From assembly GCF_016907715.1 (NCBI RefSeq), contig NZ_JAFBCM010000001.1, forward strand, positions 6,200,001 through 6,264,000: a stretch of 64,000 nt of DNA. Direction: 5' to 3'. The stretch is from Tenggerimyces flavus (lineage in GTDB: Bacteria; Actinomycetota; Actinomycetes; Propionibacteriales; Actinopolymorphaceae). Of the stretch, positions 38,204 through 46,894 are shown one piece after another. Every line of letters starts with the position of its first letter. Position 1 is the stretch's first letter. The notes below the pieces were generated by a model. It worked only from the letters and a program-made list of their open reading frames with translations, made no database searches and was not told the DNA's origin. The position numbers were made by a program, and so were the translations under genes.

Positions 38204-39172
38204 ATGACAAGGGTGACCGAAGCCGACGCACGGGCGATCCCGTACGGCGCGACCGCACTTCGTCCGCACTGGCCCGACCTGCCCGAGCCGATCCGCGCCC
38301 GGATCGAGGAACGACTCGGCGACGTCGTCGTGGCTGTCGCGAGCCAGGGGTCGGGGTTCACGCACGGGTTCGCGTCGCGCCTCGTCTACGGCCGGGGGCG
38401 GAGGGCGTTCGTCAAGGCGGCCTCGGACGCGACTGGCCCGGTGATCGCGGACTGCTACCGCGCCGAGGCCCGCGTCGTACCCACCCTGCCGGCCGGAGTG
38501 CCAGCACCCGCACTGCGCTGGACGATCGAGGAATCCGGCTGGGTCGTGCTGTGCTTCGAGGACGTACCCGGCCGCCCGCCCCGGCGTCCCTGGGAGCCGA
38601 GCGAGCTCACCGCCGTCCTCACTGCTCTGACGCCGATGTCCGAGGCGCTCACGCCGGGACCGCCGGCGCTCGTCGTTCCGGACGCGCGGGACTGGCTGGC
38701 CGCCGACTTCGGCTACTGGCGCGACCTCGCCGACAGCGCCGAGCCGGGCGACAGCGAACGGATCGCCGACCTCGCCGTGCTCGAGGCCGCCGCCCTCGAC
38801 GCGATCGCCGGTACGTCGGTGATCCACTGCGATCTGCGCGACGACAACGTGATCGTCGGCGACGACGGCAAGGTGTGGGTCTGCGACTGGAACTGGCCCA
38901 GCCGGGGCGCGCCCTGGGTCGACCTGTTGACGCTGCTGTTGTCGGCGGCGGGCGACGGGTACGACGCGGACGCGCTGTTCGCCGCGCACCCGTTGGGTGC
39001 CGATGTCGACCCGGACGCGGTCGACGCCGTGCTCGCCGCGTTGTGCGGCTACTTCGTTCGCTCGGCTCGCTCCGGGCCCGATGCCGCCTCGCCGCACCTG
39101 CGCAACCACCAGAGCTGGTACGCCGAAGCCACGATGAGCTGGCTCGCCCGGCGCCAAGGCTGGCATGGGTAA
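38204..39172 (+). CDS. Phosphotransferase-like protein (second of a related pair)
   Basis: 322 residues from ATG at 38204 (GTG at 38213 is possible). Shares with the 36557 gene the ...RIEERLGDVVVAVASQGSGFTHGFASRLVYGRGRRAFVKA opening, an LCFEDVPGRPP hinge, the loop SVIHCDLRDDNVIV and the VCDWNWPSRGAPWVDL segment. A gene-duplication pair flanking a methyltransferase. Function unknown. Overlaps the next gene by 8 bases. Confidence 0.8.
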   Translation: MTRVTEADARAIPYGATALRPHWPDLPEPIRARIEERLGDVVVAVASQGSGFTHGFASRLVYGRGRRAFVKAASDATGPVIADCYRAEARVVPTLPAGVPAPALRWTIEESGWVVLCFEDVPGRPPRRPWEPSELTAVLTALTPMSEALTPGPPALVVPDARDWLAADFGYWRDLADSAEPGDSERIADLAVLEAAALDAIAGTSVIHCDLRDDNVIVGDDGKVWVCDWNWPSRGAPWVDLLTLLLSAAGDGYDADALFAAHPLGADVDPDAVDAVLAALCGYFVRSARSGPDAASPHLRNHQSWYAEATMSWLARRQGWHG

Positions 39173-39746
39173 AGCCCTGCTCGCGGGTGGGCTCATCGGG
39201 GTCTACGGGCTTGGCGTCGCGTCCGCGCTCGATCCGCTCGACTCCTGGTCCGCGGGTGCGCTGGGGCTGGTCGCCATCGCCTCGTCGGTCGCCGTCGGCC
39301 TCGGCATCTTCCGGCTCACCAAGGGGGTCATGCTGCTCGGGCTGTCGATCCTCGCTGGCATGTTCGCCGCGACGACAGTGGCGAGCGTCGTTCCCGCGCT
39401 GGCGCTCGCGGAGTTCGGCGAGCGCGTCACCTGCCAGGTCGTCGAGTCGGGCGTCAAGGGATTCAAGGGTGCTGTCTTCGAGTACGTCGTGGTGTGTCCG
39501 GACGGGACGCCGGCGGTGGTGAGGACCAGCGCGTACGCGCGGGAGCTCGAGCGCGCCATTCCCAACGGTCAACCCCTGCAGGTGATTCGTGATGCCTCGG
39601 GGTGGTGGAGACCGGACACCGACCAGAGCAACGCGGTGGTGCGGGAGTCGCTGCCGCGCTGGCTCGGTGTGCTCGCGCTTCCGGTTGTCCTGCTGTACCC
39701 GGTGGCCTTCCCGACGGTTAGGCGAGCGGCGTCAGCCTGTCATTAG
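39165..39746 (+). CDS. Small membrane protein of unknown function
   Basis: 193 residues. Hydrophobic helices at about 4-22, 30-50, 52-80 and 163-180 surround a soluble loop (GERVTCQVVESGVKGFKGAVFEYVVVCPDGTPAVV) with two cysteines that may pair outside the membrane. ATG 39165 lies within the end of the phosphotransferase-like gene. No family recognised. Confidence 0.7.
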   Translation: MGKALLAGGLIGVYGLGVASALDPLDSWSAGALGLVAIASSVAVGLGIFRLTKGVMLLGLSILAGMFAATTVASVVPALALAEFGERVTCQVVESGVKGFKGAVFEYVVVCPDGTPAVVRTSAYARELERAIPNGQPLQVIRDASGWWRPDTDQSNAVVRESLPRWLGVLALPVVLLYPVAFPTVRRAASACH

Positions 39747-39845
39747 GGCTCGCGGAAAGCGGCTACCGACCGCTTCGCAACGCCGGTTTCGGACGTTCAC
39801 CGCGCTCTCCCTCCAGCGTGGCTTCTGCACGAATCCTTATTCCTA

Positions 39846-39877
39846 CCCCTACCCGCGTAGGGCCCAACCCGTAGGGG
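39846..39877. promoter_or_regulatory. Nested inverted repeats upstream of the double ABC exporter operon
   Basis: CCCCTAC (39846-39852) pairs with GTAGGGG (39871-39877), and inside, CCCTAC pairs with GTAGGG at 39857-39862. Located about 70-100 bases before the ABC operon, this arrangement is a plausible binding site for a response regulator or repressor (inference). Confidence 0.45.
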
Positions 39878-39944
39878 AAACCGGTTCCGCGCGTCATCCT
39901 CAGGTGTGAAGGAATGTCCTACTGAGGTGGACTACGTTCGTGCC

Positions 39945-40880
39945 GTGACTGTGATCACCATCGAACGCCTCACCAAACGCTTCCCGACCGTGACGGCTCT
40001 GGACCAGCTGACCGTGACGATCGGCGCCGGCGTCACCGGCCTGGTCGGCGCGAACGGCGCGGGCAAGTCGACGCTGATCAAGATCCTGCTCGGGCTGCTC
40101 CCCGCGACCGAGGGCTCGGCGAGTGTGCTCGGGCTCGACGTCGTCGAGGAGGCCTGGCAGATCCGCGGCCGCGTCGGCTACATGCCCGAGCACGACTGCC
40201 TGCCGCCGGACGTCTCCGCGACCGAGTTCGTCGTGCACATGGCGCGGATGTCCGGGTTACCGCCGGACGCGGCGCGCGAACGTACGGCCGACACGTTGCG
40301 ACACGTAGGGCTGTACGAGGAGCGCTACCGCGCGATCGGCGGCTACTCGACCGGCATGCGGCAGCGGGTGAAGCTCGCACAGGCGTTGGTGCACGACCCG
40401 CAGCTCGTCTTCCTGGACGAGCCGACGAACGGCCTCGACCCGGCCGGCCGCGACGAGATGTTGGGCTTGATTCGCCGGATCGGCGCGGAGTTTGGCATCT
40501 CGGTGCTGGTGACGTCGCACCTGCTGGGCGAGCTGGAACGGATCGCCGACCAGGTCGTGATCATCGACGCGGGCCGGTTGCTGCGCGCGTCGACGACAGC
40601 GGACTTCACCCGCACCACGCAGGTCATGTCGGTCGAGGTCACCGATCTGCCGGACGCGAACGGACGCGACCGCCTGGGTGCCGCGCTGACGTCCGCGGGG
40701 CTCACGGTGTGGCCGGAAGGTCAACTGCTGCAGGTGAACATCGTCGACGAGGGCACGTTCGACGTCGTACGCGACACGACCGCGGACCTCGGTCTCGGGC
40801 TAGTGCGGATGCAACAGGGCCGGCACCGGATGGACGAGGTGTTCCGCGACGAGGAGGAAGGGGTGACCCGTGTCGGTTGA
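39945..40880 (+). CDS. ABC transporter ATP-binding protein (exporter pair 1)
   Basis: 311 residues from GTG at 39945; an in-frame GTG at 39906 would add 13 residues. Walker A GANGAGKST, signature YSTGMRQRV, Walker B LVFLDEPTNGLD. CcmA-like subunit of an ABC-2 exporter. First of four tightly packed genes; overlaps the permease start by 11 bases. Substrate unknown. Confidence 0.92.
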   Translation: MTVITIERLTKRFPTVTALDQLTVTIGAGVTGLVGANGAGKSTLIKILLGLLPATEGSASVLGLDVVEEAWQIRGRVGYMPEHDCLPPDVSATEFVVHMARMSGLPPDAARERTADTLRHVGLYEERYRAIGGYSTGMRQRVKLAQALVHDPQLVFLDEPTNGLDPAGRDEMLGLIRRIGAEFGISVLVTSHLLGELERIADQVVIIDAGRLLRASTTADFTRTTQVMSVEVTDLPDANGRDRLGAALTSAGLTVWPEGQLLQVNIVDEGTFDVVRDTTADLGLGLVRMQQGRHRMDEVFRDEEEGVTRVG

Positions 40881-41778
40881 GCAATCGCTGCCGCGGCAGC
40901 CGTCCGGGGTCATCCACGACATCGGCTATCGGCGGTACGAGGGACAGCGGCTCGGGCGTGGGTACGCCGTTCGGTCGTTGTTCGTGCAGAGCTTGCGGAA
41001 CGCGTTCGGGCTCGGGCGAACGGCGAAGTCGAAGGTGCTGCCGATCGCGCTGCTGGGGGTGATTCTCCTTCCTGCTGTGGTGATCGACGCGGTGACGATC
41101 CTGCAGGGCACCGGCGAGCAGCTGATCCCGTACACGCGGTACATCATCTTCACCCAGGTGATCATCGCGATCTTCGTCGCTGCGCAGGCTCCGGCTCTCT
41201 TCTCGCGGGATCTGCGTTTTCGTACGGTGTCGTTGTACTTCTCGCGTCCGCTGACTCGACTCGACTATGTGGTGGCGAAGTTCGGGGCGCTGACGACCGC
41301 GTTGCTGATCTTGATGACGCTGCCGCTGCTGGTGTTGTACGGCGGCGGGTTGCTGGCGAAGCTGCCGTTCGGCACGCAGACGAAGAACTTCCTGCTCGCG
41401 TTCGCGGGCGCCCTGATCTTCTCGTTGATTCTCGCAGGTGTCGGAAGTGTCCTTGCCTCGTTGACGAAACGTCGCGGCTTCGGCGTGGCGGCGATCATCG
41501 CTGCCTTGACGGTGCCGTACGCCGCGGTGACCGCGATCCAGGGCATCGCCCAGGAGCTCAGCGACACGCCTGGGCTGGCGAGTTGGGCCGGACTGTTCTC
41601 CCCGACCACGTTGCTGGACGGCGTTCAGGTTGCGTTGCTGGGCGCGGACTCGTCCAGCCCGATACCGCCGCCTGCCGGGTTCGCGGGTGGCGCGGTGTTC
41701 GTCCTCGTCGCTCTCGTGGTGATCGCGGGCTCGTTCGGTCTGTTGTTGGTCCGGTACCGGAAGGTGGCCGCGGAATGA
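40870..41778 (+). CDS. ABC-2 type permease (exporter pair 1)
   Basis: 302 residues from GTG at 40870. Six hydrophobic helices (about 57-78, 97-115, 145-165, 178-198, 205-225, 270-292) after a cytosolic leader IHDIGYRRYEGQRLGRGYA, which resembles the start of many actinobacterial ABC-2 permeases. Partner of the preceding ATPase. Confidence 0.88.
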   Translation: MSVEQSLPRQPSGVIHDIGYRRYEGQRLGRGYAVRSLFVQSLRNAFGLGRTAKSKVLPIALLGVILLPAVVIDAVTILQGTGEQLIPYTRYIIFTQVIIAIFVAAQAPALFSRDLRFRTVSLYFSRPLTRLDYVVAKFGALTTALLILMTLPLLVLYGGGLLAKLPFGTQTKNFLLAFAGALIFSLILAGVGSVLASLTKRRGFGVAAIIAALTVPYAAVTAIQGIAQELSDTPGLASWAGLFSPTTLLDGVQVALLGADSSSPIPPPAGFAGGAVFVLVALVVIAGSFGLLLVRYRKVAAE

Positions 41779-42701
41779 GCGTGCTGACGATCGACCGAGT
41801 GTCGCGCTGGTACGGCAACGTCGTGGCGGTGAACGACATCTCGATGACGATCGGCCCTGGCGTGACGGGGCTGCTGGGTCCCAACGGGGCTGGGAAGTCG
41901 ACGCTGATCCACATGATGGGCGGCTTCCTCGCGCCGTCGGCCGGCACCGTGACGCTGGACGGCGTGACGGTGTGGCGGAATCACGCGATCTATCGGCAGA
42001 TCGGGCTGGTGCCGGAGCGCGAGGCTCTGTACGACAACCTGACGGGCTGGAAGTTCGTTCTCGCCAACGCGAAACTGCACGGACTGTCGTCGCCTGAGGA
42101 CGCGACGCGGAAGGCGATCGCGCTGGTGGAGATGGAGTACGCACAGGACCGCGAGGTCGGGCAGTACTCGAAGGGCATGAAGCAGCGCATCAAGATGGCG
42201 ACGGCACTGGTGCACGATCCGTCGGTGTTGCTGCTCGACGAACCGTTCAATGGCATGGACCCGCGGCAGCGGCTGCACCTGATGGATCTGCTGCGCCAGT
42301 TGGGCACGCAGGGTCGGACGGTCCTGTTCTCCTCGCACATCCTGGAGGAGGTCGAGCAGGTCGCGTCGCAGATCGAGGTGGTCGTAGCGGGTCGGCACGC
42401 GGCGTCGGGTGACTTCCGGCAGATCCGCCGGCTGATGACGGATCGCCCACACCAGTACGTGATTCGTTCGTCCGACGACCGCGCTTTGGCGTCGGCTTTG
42501 ATCGCGGACGGCTCGTCGGCGGCGGTGTCGTTGTCCGCGTCGGACGGCGGCGGCGGTGTGCTGCGGGTGGAGGCGGTCGACTTCGCGCGCTTCACCTGGC
42601 TGCTGCCGCAGGTGGCACGGCGTTCCGGCATCCGGCTCTACGAGGTCTCGCCCGCGGACGAGTCGCTCGAGAGCGTGTTCTCGTACCTCATCACGGCTTA
42701 G
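41775..42701 (+). CDS. ABC transporter ATP-binding protein (exporter pair 2)
   Basis: 308 residues from ATG at 41775, overlapping the previous stop as ATGA. Walker A GPNGAGKST, signature YSKGMKQRI, Walker B LLLDEPFNGMD. The last third is a C-terminal extension seen in exporter ATPases of the CcmA type. Paralogous to the ATPase at 39945. Confidence 0.92.
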   Translation: MSVLTIDRVSRWYGNVVAVNDISMTIGPGVTGLLGPNGAGKSTLIHMMGGFLAPSAGTVTLDGVTVWRNHAIYRQIGLVPEREALYDNLTGWKFVLANAKLHGLSSPEDATRKAIALVEMEYAQDREVGQYSKGMKQRIKMATALVHDPSVLLLDEPFNGMDPRQRLHLMDLLRQLGTQGRTVLFSSHILEEVEQVASQIEVVVAGRHAASGDFRQIRRLMTDRPHQYVIRSSDDRALASALIADGSSAAVSLSASDGGGGVLRVEAVDFARFTWLLPQVARRSGIRLYEVSPADESLESVFSYLITA

Positions 42702-42714
42702 GACGGTTCTCTTT

Positions 42715-43440
42715 ATGAATGCCACGATCGCGTCGCTGACCGCGAGTGTCGTCCTGGGCAAGCGCCGGGCGTTGTTCTTGTTCATCCTGCCGGGGTTGCT
42801 GATCGCGATGGCGGTGGGAATCCGCGTGGCGGCAGGGGCCGACTCGTCGATCGCCGCGACGGTGTTGCAGACGTTCGCGGTAGGAACGGTGGTCCCGTTG
42901 CTGGGGCTGATCGCGGGGACGGGAGTGATCGGGTCGGAGATCGACGACGGCTCGATCGTGTACGTGCTGGCCAAGCCGATCCCGCGGCCGATGATCGTGC
43001 TGACGAAGCTGCTGGTGGCTGTGGGAACGCTGGTCGTCTTCGCCGCGGTGCCGGTGCTGATCGCCGGAGTGGTGCTGGCCGGTCTGACGGACGGCATCGC
43101 TGTGGCCTTCACCGTGGGCGCGCTACTGGCCTCGATCGCCTACGCAGCCTTGTTCTTGCTGCTGGCAGTGCTGACCCGGCACGCGGTGGTGGTGGGCCTG
43201 CTGTACGCGCTGATCTGGGAGTCGCTGGTGGGCTCCTTCGTCCCGGGCGCGCGAACCCTGTCGATCCAGCAGTGGGCCATGTCCCTGACCGACCGGCTGG
43301 TGTCGGGCGACGCTGGGGCCACGATCGAGGCAACAGTGCAACCCCTGGTCGCCGCCATCCTCCTGCTAGTGGTGACAGTCGGAGCGACCTGGTTCGCCGG
43401 CCAACGCCTCCGCTCACTGACCCTCACCGACGCCGAGTAG
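42715..43440 (+). CDS. ABC-2 type permease (exporter pair 2)
   Basis: 241 residues from ATG at 42715. Six predicted membrane helices with the IGSEIDDGSIVYVLAKPIPRPMIVLTK loop characteristic of ABC-2 permeases. Completes a two-ATPase, two-permease operon that may form two exporters or one asymmetric complex. Confidence 0.88.
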   Translation: MNATIASLTASVVLGKRRALFLFILPGLLIAMAVGIRVAAGADSSIAATVLQTFAVGTVVPLLGLIAGTGVIGSEIDDGSIVYVLAKPIPRPMIVLTKLLVAVGTLVVFAAVPVLIAGVVLAGLTDGIAVAFTVGALLASIAYAALFLLLAVLTRHAVVVGLLYALIWESLVGSFVPGARTLSIQQWAMSLTDRLVSGDAGATIEATVQPLVAAILLLVVTVGATWFAGQRLRSLTLTDAE

Positions 43441-43454
43441 CCCCGCGGATGAGC

Positions 43455-43511
43455 GCGAAGACTTTTGGTCGCTATAGCGCTAATAATCTTCGCCCTAACG
43501 ACGATAGCGAC
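43455..43511. promoter_or_regulatory. Hairpin-rich AT-leaning segment after the exporter operon
   Basis: GCGAAGA (43455-43461) pairs with TCTTCGC (43487-43493), GTCGCTAT (43468-43475) with ATAGCGAC (43504-43511), and TAGCGCTA is palindromic. These are mutually exclusive foldings near the operon end; a terminator or regulatory switch is possible but there is no T tract. Confidence 0.4.
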
Positions 43512-43552
43512 GGCCACTGGAGGTGGCCGGGAGTGGCCGCGGCAGATGAGTG

Positions 43553-43772
43553 GTGGGGCGCGGGCGGGTCATTGGAACGCGAGCGCCGCTGCTCGAACCG
43601 GGTCGCCACGGAGCACGGGTGACCCGCCCCGGCCCGCAGCTTCTAACACGTCCCCGCCACCCCGGGAACAGTTCCGCGGGCAAGGCCTGCTTGCCCCAGG
43701 TCCGCTGCCGTGCTCGCGTCGCGTGTGGGGCTTCTCCCAGGTTTCTTGATGCTTTGGATGAAGCCGGGTGTG
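43553..43772. repeat. Dispersed inverted-repeat element (family 5), copy 1
   Basis: An inverted repeat built on GGGCGCGGGCGGGTCA and TGACCCGCCCCGGCCC is followed by GGCCTGCTTGC, a CCG(C/T)TGCCGTG segment and GATGAAGCCGGG. The same ordered blocks occur at 55456-55703. It occupies most of the 390-base gap before the secreted TIM-barrel-like gene. Confidence 0.7.
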
Positions 43773-43832
43773 GGGCGGCCATTGCCAGATAAGGTGCGGC
43801 GCGGTAGGCCCTCTTCTGCGCCGAGGTGGACG

Positions 43833-45293
43833 ATGTCGACTCTTCGATTGCTTGCTCTCGCAGCACTCCTAGGCACCCTGTTCGCCGTACCACAGAGCGC
43901 GGCGAGTGCGGCCGCTGACCGGATCACGGGCATGGTGGCCGACTACTCCGGCGGCAACACGATCGGGGCCGAGCTGCGCGAGAAGATGCCCAGAGCAGAC
44001 GGCTACAAGCACATCGATGTCGAGCGCACCATCCGCAAGCTCCAAGAGCTCAACGTCAACTCCTACCTCTTCCTCATCTGGCGCTCCCCCGCCGACTGGG
44101 GCGACCTCGCCCGGTTCCTTCCACAGGCACGCCAAGCTGGCGTCGACGTCTGGGTCTACCTCGTCCCACCCAGCGAATGCTTCGCCCCCGGCACCCCCGA
44201 CCGGTGCTCGTACCCCTACAAAACCGACTACATCGCCTGGGCCAAGGCCATCGCCAACCTCAGCCGGCAGCACGCCAACCTCGCGGGCTGGATGATCGAC
44301 GACTTCGGCCACAACCTCGAGGGCAGTGGCCGCAAGCCGTCCTTCACCCCGGCATACCTCGGTCAGATCCAAGCGGCCGCCAAGGCGATCAACAAAGACC
44401 TCCCGTTCCTCCCCCTCCTCTACACCTACCAAGTCACCAAGGACTTCCTCGACAAGTACGCAGGCTTCATCGACGGCATCACGCTCGCCTACAAGGACGA
44501 TCCCGCCCGCAACACCGTCATGACGCACACCCTCCGCCCGCAGCTCGACGGCGTCCTCAAGACCATCGCCCCCTACGACATGCCCGTCGTCCTCATGCTG
44601 TACGCCGGCCGCTACACCGCCTCCCCACTCCTCCCCAGTACGCCGTACGTGAGAACGGTGATCGACCAGGGCCTCGGCTACCTCCAACGCAAGCAGACCG
44701 CCGGCATCGTCGCGTACGGCGTGCAGTTCGACGGCGCATCGGCCCAGCAGACCGAACGGAAAGCCAAGACCGGCAACGGCAGACTCAGCCTCGCGCTCGC
44801 CAGCCACGTCGCCACGCCGGGGCTGAACTACATCGAAGCCAGCCAAACCGTCCGCTTCTCCACCACCACGAACCAGCACAAGGTCACCTTCGCGCACCGA
44901 GACCACCGCGGAACGACAGGCACCAACGGCCAACACCAGATGCAGCTCCTGCTCGACAACCAAGTCGTCTGGACCCGAACCGTAAGCGACGAAACGGGCA
45001 GCTGGCAGACCACCACCGTCGACCTCACCCAAGCAGCCAAGGGCAAGAGCACCGCCAAGCTCGCCTTCCGCCTCACCAACACCACCCCGGTCGTCAACTC
45101 CGCCGTCGACATCGCCATCGACGACCTCACAGGCCAAGGCCTCACCATCCGCAATCCGGGCTTCGAGGACGCCACCATCTGGCAGCTCGCCAGGTACGGC
45201 GGCCGCTACGTCGTGGGCATCGACATCTACGACCCGCAACGCCCGCGCCACACGTTCGAGCTGATCCAGCAGCGGTTCGCGCCCTACGAATAG
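43833..45293 (+). CDS. Secreted TIM-barrel-like protein, possible glycoside hydrolase
   Basis: 486 residues from ATG at 43833. Signal peptide (LLALAALLGTLFAVPQSAASA). The first 330 residues have barrel features: VNSYLFLIWRSPADWGDL, VDVWVYLVPPSECF, LAGWMIDDFGHNLEG (Asp-Asp pair as candidate acids), FIDGITLAYKDDP, MPVVLMLYAG. A C-terminal beta-sandwich-like domain (about 345-460) ends the protein. No specific family recognised; extracellular polysaccharide hydrolysis is a guess. Followed by a MerR-controlled exporter. Confidence 0.65.
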   Translation: MSTLRLLALAALLGTLFAVPQSAASAAADRITGMVADYSGGNTIGAELREKMPRADGYKHIDVERTIRKLQELNVNSYLFLIWRSPADWGDLARFLPQARQAGVDVWVYLVPPSECFAPGTPDRCSYPYKTDYIAWAKAIANLSRQHANLAGWMIDDFGHNLEGSGRKPSFTPAYLGQIQAAAKAINKDLPFLPLLYTYQVTKDFLDKYAGFIDGITLAYKDDPARNTVMTHTLRPQLDGVLKTIAPYDMPVVLMLYAGRYTASPLLPSTPYVRTVIDQGLGYLQRKQTAGIVAYGVQFDGASAQQTERKAKTGNGRLSLALASHVATPGLNYIEASQTVRFSTTTNQHKVTFAHRDHRGTTGTNGQHQMQLLLDNQVVWTRTVSDETGSWQTTTVDLTQAAKGKSTAKLAFRLTNTTPVVNSAVDIAIDDLTGQGLTIRNPGFEDATIWQLARYGGRYVVGIDIYDPQRPRHTFELIQQRFAPYE

Positions 45294-45294
45294 C

Positions 45295-45326
45295 TTGACC
45301 CTGACGCAGCGTCAGCCCCTCATGCT
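45295..45326 (+). promoter_or_regulatory. MerR-type promoter/operator of the DrrAB-like exporter
   Basis: TTGACC (-35) and CATGCT (-10-like, 45321-45326) are separated by 20 bases that hold the inverted repeat TGACGC-A-GCGTCA (45302-45314). An overlong spacer filled by dyad symmetry is the mark of MerR-family control, and a MerR gene lies two genes downstream. The expected start point is at the ATG at 45333, so the mRNA may be leaderless. The TTGACC directly follows the stop of the upstream gene. Confidence 0.65.
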
Positions 45327-45332
45327 GGCGGC

Positions 45333-46100
45333 ATGAGCACCCCTCCAGCGATCCACGTGCAAGGCCTCGAGAAGTCGTACAAGGACCTGCACGTCCTGCG
45401 CGGCGTCGACTTCGACGTGGCGCGCGGCAGCATCTTCGCCCTCCTGGGCTCGAACGGCGCGGGCAAGACCACCGTGGTGAGGATCCTGTCCACGCTCCTC
45501 AGAGCCGACACCGGAACCGCCCAAGTACAAGGCTTCGACGTCGCGACCCAGGCCGCCGACGTACGGGAGTCCATCAGCCTCACCGGCCAGTTCGCCGCCG
45601 TCGACGAGATCCTCACCGGCCGCGAGAACCTCGTCCTCGTCGCAAAACTGAGGCACCTCGAAGACCCCGGCACCATCGCCGACGGCCTCCTCGACCGCTT
45701 CTCACTGCGGGAGGCGGGCAGCCGGCGCGTCTCGACGTACTCCGGTGGCATGCGTCGCCGCCTCGACATCGCGATGAGCCTGATCGGGAACCCATCGGTC
45801 ATCTTCCTCGACGAGCCGACAGCCGGCCTCGACCCGCAGGCGCGCATCGAGGTGTGGCAGGCCGTCAAAGAGCTCGCCAACGGCGGCACGACCGTGCTGC
45901 TCACCACCCAGTACCTCGACGAGGCCGAGCAGCTCGCCGACCGGATCGCGATCCTCCATCTGGGCCGGATCATCGTGAACGGGACCCTCGCCGAGCTCAA
46001 ACAGCTGCTGCCGCCCGCCCAGGTCGAGTACGTCGAGAAGCAGCCGTCGCTCGAGGACGTCTTCCTCGCCGTCGTCGGCGACACCAAGAAGCAGGGATAA
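45333..46100 (+). CDS. Daunorubicin-resistance-type ABC transporter ATP-binding protein
   Basis: 255 residues. Walker A GSNGAGKTT, signature YSGGMRRRL, Walker B VIFLDEPTAGLD, and the SLTGQFAAVDEILTGRENL segment typical of DrrA proteins. The usual DrrA C-terminal tail is short here. Energises a drug/lipid exporter with the next gene. Confidence 0.92.
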   Translation: MSTPPAIHVQGLEKSYKDLHVLRGVDFDVARGSIFALLGSNGAGKTTVVRILSTLLRADTGTAQVQGFDVATQAADVRESISLTGQFAAVDEILTGRENLVLVAKLRHLEDPGTIADGLLDRFSLREAGSRRVSTYSGGMRRRLDIAMSLIGNPSVIFLDEPTAGLDPQARIEVWQAVKELANGGTTVLLTTQYLDEAEQLADRIAILHLGRIIVNGTLAELKQLLPPAQVEYVEKQPSLEDVFLAVVGDTKKQG

Positions 46101-46104
46101 GCCA

Positions 46105-46866
46105 ATGGCCACGTACTTCCTCGCCGACACCGCCGTCCTCACCGAACGAACCCTCCGGCACGTCACCCGCAGCCTCGACACCATCATCACCACCGCCATC
46201 ACCCCGATCGCGATGATGCTGCTGTTCGTCTTCGTGTTCGGCGGCGCGATCGACACCGGGTCCGTCTCGTACGTGAACTACATGCTCCCCGGCATCCTGC
46301 TCATCACGATCGCGTCGGGCATCTCGTACACGACGATGCGGCTCTTCACCGACCTGCAGAGCGGGATCTTCGAACGATTCCAATCCATGCCGATCGCAAG
46401 ATCGGGCGTGCTCTGGGCACATGTCCTGACCTCGTTGGTCGCCAACGTGATCTCGCTCGCCGTCGTCATCGCCGTCGCCCTCGTCATGGGCTTCCGCTCA
46501 GGGGCAGGCGTGCTGGCGTGGCTCGCGGTCGCCGGCATCCTCATCCTGTTCACGCTCGCGCTGACCTGGATCTCGGTCATCCCCGGCCTCACCGCGAAAA
46601 GCGTGGACGGCGCGAGCGCGTACGCCTACCCGCTCATCTTCCTGCCGTTCATCAGCTCAGCCTTCGTACCCACCGAAACCATGCCCGGCCCCGTCCGTGT
46701 CTTCGCCGAGAACCAGCCGGTGACCTCGATCGTCAACACGATCCGCGCCCTGCTCACCGAGCAACCCGTGGATGCCGACCTCTGGATCGCGCTGGCGTGG
46801 TGCGGAGGCATCCTCGTCGTTGCGTACGTGTTCGCCACGATCTCCTACCGGCGCAGGATCTCCTGA
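46105..46866 (+). CDS. ABC-2 type permease, DrrB-like
   Basis: 253 residues from ATG at 46105, four bases after the ATPase. Six helices; the segment FERFQSMPIARSGVLWAHVL and PLIFLPFISSAFVPTETMPGPVRVFAENQPVT are DrrB hallmarks. Substrate presumably a hydrophobic drug or natural product; no biosynthetic genes are adjacent. Confidence 0.92.
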   Translation: MATYFLADTAVLTERTLRHVTRSLDTIITTAITPIAMMLLFVFVFGGAIDTGSVSYVNYMLPGILLITIASGISYTTMRLFTDLQSGIFERFQSMPIARSGVLWAHVLTSLVANVISLAVVIAVALVMGFRSGAGVLAWLAVAGILILFTLALTWISVIPGLTAKSVDGASAYAYPLIFLPFISSAFVPTETMPGPVRVFAENQPVTSIVNTIRALLTEQPVDADLWIALAWCGGILVVAYVFATISYRRRIS

Positions 46867-46894
46867 GCCGGCGCGTCGAGGGCAGGATGAGCAC

